From: Candidatus Mcinerneyibacterium aminivorans
GTDB lineage: Bacteria; Macinerneyibacteriota; Macinerneyibacteria; Macinerneyibacteriales; Macinerneyibacteriaceae
Length of the DNA stretch: 18,328 nt
Reading direction: 5' to 3'
Assembly: GCA_008086245.1 (NCBI GenBank)
Contig: VSIX01000038.1
Coordinates: 1-18,328, forward strand
Position 1 is the first letter of the stretch. Each line of letters starts with the position of its first letter. This document shows, piece after piece, positions 1-7,681 of the stretch. A model generated the notes under the pieces. That model ran no database searches and was not told the origin of the DNA. It saw nothing but the letters and a program-made list of their open reading frames with translations. The position numbers and the translations under genes were made by a program.

Positions 1-69
1 ATAAATCCTAAAGTTTTTAAATTATTTACATTAGTTATCTTTTTGTTAATCGCACTTATGGCTTTCTAG
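1..69 (+). CDS. C-terminal end of a membrane protein (partial, 5' end outside window)
   Basis: Frame 1 of the plus strand is open from the first base to a TAG at 67-69. It encodes 22 residues, INPKVFKLFTLVIFLLIALM followed by AF. A short polar/basic stretch is followed by one strongly hydrophobic segment ending right at the C-terminus. This is what the last transmembrane helix of a polytopic membrane protein looks like; permease or TauE/SafE-type exporter C-termini look similar, but 22 residues cannot identify the family. The gene runs convergently toward the large lipoprotein gene and ends 11 bases before a long shared hairpin. That it is a real gene end is an inference from the hydrophobic pattern and the convergent terminator-like context. 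Confidence 0.5.
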   Translation: MNPKVFKLFTLVIFLLIALMAF

Positions 70-79
70 TTCTGGTTCT

Positions 80-125
80 AGTACATAGGATTATAAAATT
101 TCCTATTTTTATAACCCTATGTACT
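80..125. terminator. Long hairpin between convergent genes
   Basis: The left arm (80-98) and right arm (107-125) are complementary over 18 of 19 positions with an 8-base loop. The right arm contains the TAA stop codon (109-111) of the minus-strand CHAT lipoprotein gene. The plus-strand partial gene ends at 69. There is only a short T-run on the plus side (TTTA after 125) and none on the minus side, so it is not a classic rho-independent terminator. Its position between two converging genes still suggests a bidirectional terminator or 3'-end processing/stability structure. Confidence 0.55.
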
Positions 126-3100
126 TTATCCCCGCCCAGTAAACAGGATGTTCGAATCGATTTTTCACTTCTATTTTGGCATCATAAAGAGATGTCTTTA
201 TATCCTTTCCAAAGTAAAGATTCCTGTAAAAATTTTTAAAAAGAAATCCCGTATGGACATCCGATATTCTCCACAGGGATGAAATTATCATTCTAATGCT
301 GCTATTCTGGAATGCGGAATCTATAGAGTTAAAACTATCCTCTTCACTAATGGTGGTACCGGTTTCACATGCACTCAAAACAACAAGTTCCGAATTCAAA
401 TTCAATCTTTTTATTTCATTCTCCATCAGCATGCCATCATCCTTTTCAGAAGAACTCATCATCAAATAATTCTCGCCGACTTCCCCATATTTCTTCCCTG
501 TCGATTCGGAATGAGTTGCAAAATGGGTAATATCAAATCTATTGTTATTTAAAATATTTTTCACTTCAGTTTCTGTAGCTGACTCCCCGATTAAAATATT
601 AACATCATCAAAAAGAAAATCAATTTCCCGCGATTCTTTCTGTGCAAAGTAAAGTTCAAGATCCTCTCTTTTAAGATCCGGATTTCCCACGGCGAAAATT
701 TTATTCATCTTATTTTTTTTATTTTTAACCCCTGCGATGTAATAAAATCCCGGCACAAGGGATATTCTTTTATAATTTATTAAAAAATCCTCCCCATTAT
801 ATAATGCATCAAAAGGAATCGATTTCAAAATACCATCAGCAGAAATTATAAGATTGCTTTTTGTTCTATCATCACCCGGAATAATCTCTTTAAAAAGAAT
901 TTCTGAATTCTTTTTTATTTCATCTAATTCCTTTTTTTCTGTAATATTTTTTCTCAAATTAACAATCTTATCTTTTATATTTAATTTAGTATATGGAATC
1001 TTTTTTAGCTTTATTTTTCTACTATCCACATATCCCGAATAAATATAATCATTTAGAATAATATAATTAATATAAATTGTATTTTCATCTATTTCATTTT
1101 GATTAAAGTAGTTTATATTTAAGTCAATCTTAATATCGTTTATATTGTTTGCCAGATATAAATTTATTAGCTCTTTTTGGTATCTAGCCTTCAGTTTATC
1201 ATCTTTTTTCAAATTATTATTATCTATTTTAATTTGCAGTTCTTTTTGAATATTTTCCAAACCATCTATTTTCTCAGGACCCACATTATTAAAGCTGTAA
1301 TATCCTTTTTTATATACAGCCCTTTTTAAATATTTTAACTCTTCAATTTGTTTTATATATTCATTTTTCTTATTGTTATCTAAATAATAATTCAATATTT
1401 TTTCAGAAATTATTTTGTAGCTATCCAGCAAATTTACTCTGCTGCTTTTCAGAGCAGCTTTATTTATTAATGTTTTTAAAATATTAAATGCCTGTTTTAG
1501 ATAATAAAATTCACCTTCTTTGCCCTTCAAGTAATAAATATCTAAAAGTTCCTCCCGGTTATTGTGCTTCTCTGCAATTTCCATTGAATTATTTAGATAC
1601 CGTTGGTTATCACTAATTTTATAAAGATATTTGAAACTTATTATGGTATTTTTATCTTCAATTAACTCCCTATTTTTTATTACTTTTTCAAAATAATTTC
1701 TGGAAGTTTTATAATTTTTTAAGCTATAATACAGCAGTCCGAAATTTTTATAAATTGTATTTAAAACTAAAATATTATTTTTATTTGCATAGTTTCTTTC
1801 CATTTCATGAAGATGATTTAAGGCTTCATTATACCTACCTGTTTTTATTAGAAGCAAATTATAATTTAATTTCAAATAGGGAATTTGTGCTCTAATATTG
1901 TTTTCTTCTGCAAAGTTAATATAATCACTTAAAATACTCAAAGATGCTTCAAATTGATTTAATCTCATATGATTTAATCCGAGAAGATTACCCAGAATTG
2001 TTTTCTCCTCGCTGTATTTTTCAGCTGGCAATTTTTCCAGTGTATTTTTTATTGTTCTTATTGAATCCAGATAATCGTTATTTTCAAAATACATCTGGGC
2101 TTCTCCAACCGAAATATTTACAAACAGGCTATTAATCCTATCCCCATCAGAGGATTCTTTAAGCTCTTTTAAACTATCAAAAGATTCCTGTCTTCTGCCC
2201 TTTTTCAATAAGATAAAAGATTTTAAAAGTTTAATTTCCTCCCTGTAACTATCATCTTCAATGCTCTCAAGCTCATCAAGTGCCATATCATAATTATTTA
2301 AATACTTATATAATATTTTAGCTTTTTCCAGGTTTGCTTTATCGCTATCGACTTTATTCAAATATTCCAGTGCTTTCTGCATATCCCCCATCTTCTGATA
2401 CAAAATCGACTGTCTGAAATCATTATTTATATCATATTTTTCTTTCATTTTTTTATGTATCTCAATTGCCCTGCTGTAGAACCCATTTTTTTCATAAAGG
2501 GCAGCCATTCTGGTGTAGAAATCGATTTCCTTTAGATTTTTTAGTCTTATATACTGTCTCAAATAGGGTTCGATTAATTCCGGATCATTCAAATAATTTG
2601 CTCCTATGTTTATTATAAGCATTAATTTATCCAGCAATTCAGAATTATCCCGATCACTTTTTTCTATTAAATAAATTAATTTTTTCATTTCAAAGAAAGC
2701 CTTCCTGTATTTGCCATTTTTAAAATAAAGATAAGAACGACTATTATAATGATCTTTGTTTTTCCCGGCAAATATTTCAATATCTTCATTGCTGAAATCC
2801 TTATAACCGAATCTATATCCCCCTAAGTAAACTTCCGATACATCAAGATAAAAAAGAATATCAAGCAGATTTTTATATATAACAATATTTTGAATATTAT
2901 CCCCCGCTTCAATATTAAGTCCAATGGTTGTAATATCCTTACTTATCATATCTTTGAGTTTGATATTTCCAAACTCACTATCAAAAGGATTTATTTGATC
3001 TCCGCTGCTAATTTCTACATTTTTAAGTGTAAGAAATGATTTGTCCAGGGATGTAATCCCGTTTAAAGTACCGTATTTATATTCCCCTGAGGGAAACCTG

Positions 3101-6100
3101 TTATTAAAAGCAATATAAAATTGAGAAAGTGAAAAAAAATTGTTTTTTTCATCATCAAAAATTTTTCCATCACGGTCTATACGATAGTTAGCATTCTCAA
3201 AGCTTTCATCAATAGATAATCCATTTTCATCTATCAGTAAATATTGGTCCAAAATTTTATATGCAATTTTATCTTCTTTATCAAGTATTTCATAAATGTT
3301 TTTATCATCTATTTCCATTTTTCCAATAAAAAATTTTGTATTTACGCTAATTTCATTTAAATACTCCTCTGCTCTTTTAAAATTCTGAAATTCTAGCTCA
3401 TAAAAATAGTTATTTAAATTTATTTTATCAACCTGAGAAGCGATTTCCGGATTAAATCTTTCAAATTCTGTATATCTTTCAATATTTTCCAATGTGGTTA
3501 AAAATGAAATAATTCCTGTCTTGTATCCCTGCTGAACAAACATAGAAATATTACTGTACAAATTATCTTTATTATATCTATAAAATAGTGAAAGTTTGTT
3601 ATAATCCGATTCATCAATTCTTCTTATTATATTTATTAATTCTTCAAATTGATTATAAGCTTTTTGATAATTTCCTTTATTAATATTGATATTTACAAGA
3701 TCATAATTAATTATTAGGTCTATAAAGCTGTCATTTCCTAACAATTGTTTTAACTCGCTTTCATTATTACTTCCAAAATATTTATACTCATACAGATACT
3801 TGCTTCTTTTTAAATAGCTCACAGCTATTTTATCCTCAAGATTTTTTTCAAGAAAGTTGAGATTGGAATTTATAGATTGAATGATTTTCATCTCAGTTTC
3901 TACATGATTAACCGAATCAGTAATACTGTCATAAACATAATTTTTATCCAGAAATTTTTCCGCAAGATGATTAAAAAGTATTCTGTACAGAAAATTTATT
4001 TCTTCATCATCCACCTGTTTTACATTCTCCTCTAAAGAAAAAAGCTGTTTAACATCATCTTCATTTACATTATTTTTAAGGAATATTTTCGTAAGTACAT
4101 TTAATATATATCCCCGTTTTAAATCGTGTTTTTTCGTTATTTTATATGATTTTTCAAGAAATTGATTCATCTCTTCAATTTCGTTTAATTCATAATAAAT
4201 ATTATATAAATTATTAGTAATAATAAAATCTGCATAATCATTACTGCTAATTTTCAGCTTTTCCTGATAATAGTAAATACTTTCCTTCCAGTTCCCCAGT
4301 CTTCCATATGCAGTTGCCAGAATGGAATAGAAAATATTTCTCTCCATCTCCGGAGTAAACCCCCTGTATGCTTCAGTTGAGTCCCCCTTTAAACCAAAAA
4401 TCAAAGAGATATCCAGGAAGCTTTTTTTCTTCTTTTTTCCAACCCTGTCCTTTACAAATTCAAGTCCCTGTTTGGAAGCTTCTATCGCCCCGATATCATC
4501 ACCGGCTTTCAGGGAGTTAAAAGCGATATTTCTGTAAACTTTCATTTTATCATAATCAACCTCAAAATTTTCGATAATTTTTAAATTTTTTTCAAAAATT
4601 CCTGCTGCCTGTAAGTAATTTTCAAGCTGATTGTGCATCAAACCGATATGGTTAATTGTATTGACTACTCCTTCATAGTTGTGATTGTTTTTGTAATAGT
4701 TTAATATATCATTATCAACTTCAATTGCCTTCTCATAATAATTCAATTGATAGTAAATATCGGACAGTTTTAATAGATAGCTAATTTTTTCTCTTATATT
4801 TTGCCACTGAATTTTATCCCCATCCAGCTTTTGTATGTAATTAAAAGACCGTTCATAAAGCTCCATTTTGTAATATATGTTCCCTATATTTCTATAAAAG
4901 TAGTTTTGAATATGTTTTTTATGAGACAGGGCCAGCCCTTTTTTATATGATGAAAGAGCTTTATTTAGATAATCATCTTCTCCGAATCTGTGCAGCTGTT
5001 CAAGAACCCATCCCTTTGTTAAATAGAATAAACTTTCATCTGCTTTTAATTTTATGGCTCTGTTTAAGTATTCCAGGGTCTCTCTATAAGCCGCCTGCTC
5101 CAGATTTAGTTTATTCCCGTAGCCGTATTTTGTACCCAGATAGGTAATTGCATAACCAAAGTAGTAGTTAGAAAATGGATCTTCTTTATTGTTTATATAT
5201 CTGCTTTTATATCTGCCTGCTGTTTCTTCGATATCACTCATTTCAAAAGATATTTTTATCAACTCCCTGTTTGCTTCAATACTGTTTGGAAGAAAATTCA
5301 ATATTACTTTTAGCCATTTCTGGGCTCTTAGCAAGTCCTTTTCAGCATAATATTTTTCTGCCAGATACAAACCGTTGTTTTTTATATAATTCAAAAAATA
5401 TTTTCTTCGACCTGAATATTCATTATTTTCAAGATAATTTTTTACAAAACTCACTCCCTTTATATAATGTTCAGAAGAAATATAAACTTTTGAAAGTTCT
5501 ACAGCAATTTTGTTCTGAAAATCTCTCTTTGCTGATAAATTATTAAAGGATTTTTCGAGTTCCTCAATTGCTGAATTGTATTTGCCATCGCTTTTTAACA
5601 AATTAGATAGTTCAATACTTGAAAATGTATATATAAAATCATTATCTTTATATTTATTTTGAATCTCCTTTAATCTGTTATATGAATAATTATCTTTTTC
5701 TCCAGGTATTGAGAAAAAAACTTCAATTGCTTTTTCTATCCAGATATTTGCACTCAAATTCTTTTCTGTCATATCAATTATCAACTCTTTAGTCTTACTG
5801 TAGTTTTTCAATTCGAAATTACTTTTTACACGGTAATATTGGAATTTGTTTTTCATTTCCCTGGACAGATTATATTCATCTATTTTATCCAGAAAGATTT
5901 CTAATTCCCTGTATTTTGCGCCCTCAAATAACAAATCCGCCTTAAATTCATTATATATATCAGGAAAGTTATTATTTTGATATATGTTATTTTTAAAAAG
6001 TTCCGCAGCATAATAGTTTTTTGATTCTTCCGGATAATTTAATAGTATAGTTTTGATTATATAGTTTAAATTAATAATATACCTGTTATCTCTCATAAAT

Positions 6101-7113
6101 TTTAAATAATTAAGAACTATATTTGTATCATAGCTTTCAAACTTATCTAGATTTTTAAACAGATAATTGTATACTATTATTTTTTTTGATTGATTATCAA
6201 TTTTTTTCAAGTATTCAAAATAATGATTGGCTGATGAAAATTGAGGAATGGAAAAATTAATCAGCTGATATTTCAGTTTTTTATCCTCAATATAGTAGAG
6301 ATTTGTATCATCTACACCAAATCTTTTAAAGTTATGTACTTCTTTTAGAAAAATTTCTTTTCCGTTTTTTAACACTGTAATAAATTTTGCATCATTTTCA
6401 TCAAGTTTTTCATTTTGGTTTGTATCAAATGGTATGGCAATATAATATAATTCATCCTTTTGATGCAAATAATTAAGTTTATACTTTAAAGATTGGGATT
6501 CATAAAATAAACTTATTTCATTCGAAACAAAATCCAGTCTGTAAATTTTATTTTTTTCAACAAAAAGTATATTTCTCTGATCTAAAAAAGTAAACGTTTC
6601 AGCCTTAATTTTTTTTCTATATATTCTTTCTTTTTCTTTAAAGTTATAAATATTCAAATAGGTAGTATTCTGTCTTTTACTCAGATAGCCAATAAGGGAT
6701 TTATCAGGAGCTAAACTCAGCTCAAATTCCTCTTCACCTTTTTCGCCAATATTGGTTATTTTACCGTCCTTTTTATAAACCACATTTCCTTTAACCCCAT
6801 ATTCTTTTGAAATATAACAGTAACTTTTTTCATTTATTCCTACTGCTTCGTATTCATCATACAGAGAATCATTAATAGGGGTGATTTCTCCGGTTCTTTT
6901 ATCGAATTTAACAACATCAATATTTTGCTGTTCAACAGGAGTATACAAAATATAAGGAAAATCATTACTGGAATAGCAGCTGTTATAGGATTCAAGCTTG
7001 ATTTCCAGAATTCCAGAATTTGCAAATCTAAATCTTCTGGCAGTTTTTTGAGAAGCGCAGGACAACATAAAAATAACCGATATGAAAGCAATACAATTTT
7101 TTATATGTATCAT
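109..7113 (-). CDS. Giant lipoprotein: beta-propeller-like region, TPR array and CHAT protease domain
   Basis: This 2334-residue protein is predicted to be exported and lipid-anchored. The N-terminus MIHIKN plus a hydrophobic stretch ends in FMLSC, a relaxed lipobox with Cys19. Residues about 25-300 are short beta-strand repeats resembling a WD40/TolB-type propeller, with an EF-hand-like loop at 230-241. Degenerate TPR helical pairs fill about 300-1230 and 1420-1900; between them lies a beta-rich insert (about 1255-1390). Residues about 2000-2334 form a CHAT (caspase HetF associated with TPRs) domain. His2201 in HFATHS and Cys2249 in LSACETGT are the expected catalytic dyad, and the end YWAGIKYIGL is typical of CHAT domains. 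I chose the ATG at 7113 because it shares ATGA with the upstream stop and has a GGGAAGAGA SD; an in-frame ATG at 7128 is less likely. It is the last gene of the operon. CHAT domains are peptidases in other systems; the substrate here is unknown. Confidence 0.88.
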   Translation of the reverse strand: MIHIKNCIAFISVIFMLSCASQKTARRFRFANSGILEIKLESYNSCYSSNDFPYILYTPVEQQNIDVVKFDKRTGEITPINDSLYDEYEAVGINEKSYCYISKEYGVKGNVVYKKDGKITNIGEKGEEEFELSLAPDKSLIGYLSKRQNTTYLNIYNFKEKERIYRKKIKAETFTFLDQRNILFVEKNKIYRLDFVSNEISLFYESQSLKYKLNYLHQKDELYYIAIPFDTNQNEKLDENDAKFITVLKNGKEIFLKEVHNFKRFGVDDTNLYYIEDKKLKYQLINFSIPQFSSANHYFEYLKKIDNQSKKIIVYNYLFKNLDKFESYDTNIVLNYLKFMRDNRYIINLNYIIKTILLNYPEESKNYYAAELFKNNIYQNNNFPDIYNEFKADLLFEGAKYRELEIFLDKIDEYNLSREMKNKFQYYRVKSNFELKNYSKTKELIIDMTEKNLSANIWIEKAIEVFFSIPGEKDNYSYNRLKEIQNKYKDNDFIYTFSSIELSNLLKSDGKYNSAIEELEKSFNNLSAKRDFQNKIAVELSKVYISSEHYIKGVSFVKNYLENNEYSGRRKYFLNYIKNNGLYLAEKYYAEKDLLRAQKWLKVILNFLPNSIEANRELIKISFEMSDIEETAGRYKSRYINNKEDPFSNYYFGYAITYLGTKYGYGNKLNLEQAAYRETLEYLNRAIKLKADESLFYLTKGWVLEQLHRFGEDDYLNKALSSYKKGLALSHKKHIQNYFYRNIGNIYYKMELYERSFNYIQKLDGDKIQWQNIREKISYLLKLSDIYYQLNYYEKAIEVDNDILNYYKNNHNYEGVVNTINHIGLMHNQLENYLQAAGIFEKNLKIIENFEVDYDKMKVYRNIAFNSLKAGDDIGAIEASKQGLEFVKDRVGKKKKKSFLDISLIFGLKGDSTEAYRGFTPEMERNIFYSILATAYGRLGNWKESIYYYQEKLKISSNDYADFIITNNLYNIYYELNEIEEMNQFLEKSYKITKKHDLKRGYILNVLTKIFLKNNVNEDDVKQLFSLEENVKQVDDEEINFLYRILFNHLAEKFLDKNYVYDSITDSVNHVETEMKIIQSINSNLNFLEKNLEDKIAVSYLKRSKYLYEYKYFGSNNESELKQLLGNDSFIDLIINYDLVNININKGNYQKAYNQFEELINIIRRIDESDYNKLSLFYRYNKDNLYSNISMFVQQGYKTGIISFLTTLENIERYTEFERFNPEIASQVDKINLNNYFYELEFQNFKRAEEYLNEISVNTKFFIGKMEIDDKNIYEILDKEDKIAYKILDQYLLIDENGLSIDESFENANYRIDRDGKIFDDEKNNFFSLSQFYIAFNNRFPSGEYKYGTLNGITSLDKSFLTLKNVEISSGDQINPFDSEFGNIKLKDMISKDITTIGLNIEAGDNIQNIVIYKNLLDILFYLDVSEVYLGGYRFGYKDFSNEDIEIFAGKNKDHYNSRSYLYFKNGKYRKAFFEMKKLIYLIEKSDRDNSELLDKLMLIINIGANYLNDPELIEPYLRQYIRLKNLKEIDFYTRMAALYEKNGFYSRAIEIHKKMKEKYDINNDFRQSILYQKMGDMQKALEYLNKVDSDKANLEKAKILYKYLNNYDMALDELESIEDDSYREEIKLLKSFILLKKGRRQESFDSLKELKESSDGDRINSLFVNISVGEAQMYFENNDYLDSIRTIKNTLEKLPAEKYSEEKTILGNLLGLNHMRLNQFEASLSILSDYINFAEENNIRAQIPYLKLNYNLLLIKTGRYNEALNHLHEMERNYANKNNILVLNTIYKNFGLLYYSLKNYKTSRNYFEKVIKNRELIEDKNTIISFKYLYKISDNQRYLNNSMEIAEKHNNREELLDIYYLKGKEGEFYYLKQAFNILKTLINKAALKSSRVNLLDSYKIISEKILNYYLDNNKKNEYIKQIEELKYLKRAVYKKGYYSFNNVGPEKIDGLENIQKELQIKIDNNNLKKDDKLKARYQKELINLYLANNINDIKIDLNINYFNQNEIDENTIYINYIILNDYIYSGYVDSRKIKLKKIPYTKLNIKDKIVNLRKNITEKKELDEIKKNSEILFKEIIPGDDRTKSNLIISADGILKSIPFDALYNGEDFLINYKRISLVPGFYYIAGVKNKKNKMNKIFAVGNPDLKREDLELYFAQKESREIDFLFDDVNILIGESATETEVKNILNNNRFDITHFATHSESTGKKYGEVGENYLMMSSSEKDDGMLMENEIKRLNLNSELVVLSACETGTTISEEDSFNSIDSAFQNSSIRMIISSLWRISDVHTGFLFKNFYRNLYFGKDIKTSLYDAKIEVKNRFEHPVYWAGIKYIGL

Positions 7114-7670
7114 TGTATCTCTTCCCATTCCCCCTCTTCAGTTTGATAAATCCATCCGGATTGAGCCTGCTTTTTGAATTTTTTATAAAAAGTTTTTTCT
7201 ACCTTGTTGATGTCTTTTTCTGTTAATCCCTCCGTTATTTGTATAATTCTCTCATATATTATTTTTCTATCCCTGTTTTCTTCTTTTATGAGTTTCAGAA
7301 CAAATTTTTCAATACCGGGATTTTCTTCGAGGTATTCCTTATTTATTATCTCCAGATATCCATTATTGTTTTCCCCAATAATTTTCAAATCCATAAATCT
7401 TTCATAATCATCCTGATTGTAAATTCTATTCTGATAGGCCAGATATGATCTTTTTTTGCTGTCACTTATTTTTGATATGTCATCTGGAATAGTTCTAACC
7501 GAGGTAATAATAAATTTTTCTCTGCCGAGAAAAGTATAATTCCCCAGTATTTGATTCTCCAGAGAAGTTTTCTCCCCTACTATATTTATTTCAATTTTTG
7601 CTTTAGGGGAAAATATCGAACAGGAGATTAGAAGCATTATACTACCAATAATAATTATTATTTTTTTCAT
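7110..7670 (-). CDS. YdbL-like (DUF1318) lipoprotein
   Basis: This 186-residue protein has a hydrophobic N-terminus ending in LLISC (Cys17), a good lipobox, so it is predicted to be a lipoprotein. The C-terminal part, about 100-186, looks like E. coli YdbL (DUF1318). It has the GYL segment, the helix with ENRDRKIIYERI, a helical KVEKTFYKKFKKQA stretch and the closing GWIYQTEEGEWEEIQ, comparable to the YdbL ending YVQGINGKWVRKF. The N-terminal KIEINIVGEKTSLENQILGNY is typical of longer DUF1318 lipoproteins. The gene follows the YdbH/AsmA-like gene by 11 bases, with SD AAAGGA overlapping that gene's stop, and overlaps the CHAT gene by ATGA, so the three should be translated together. In E. coli, YdbH and the lipoprotein YnbE form an intermembrane bridge and YdbL assists it. 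The equivalence here is inferred from gene order and motifs. Confidence 0.8.
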   Translation of the reverse strand: MKKIIIIIGSIMLLISCSIFSPKAKIEINIVGEKTSLENQILGNYTFLGREKFIITSVRTIPDDISKISDSKKRSYLAYQNRIYNQDDYERFMDLKIIGENNNGYLEIINKEYLEENPGIEKFVLKLIKEENRDRKIIYERIIQITEGLTEKDINKVEKTFYKKFKKQAQSGWIYQTEEGEWEEIQ

Positions 7671-7681
7671 ATTCTATTCCT

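Noticed and set aside
5175-5546. 123-aa plus-strand open frame inside the CHAT lipoprotein gene
   Set aside because: It is antisense to a clearly coding TPR region, has Cys/Phe/Leu-rich random composition and no SD, and is a shadow of AT-rich codons.
7111-7128. ATG at 7128 as start of the giant lipoprotein
   Set aside because: It would add MGRDT before the signal peptide and deepen the overlap with the upstream gene; the ATG at 7113 has an SD and the standard ATGA coupling.
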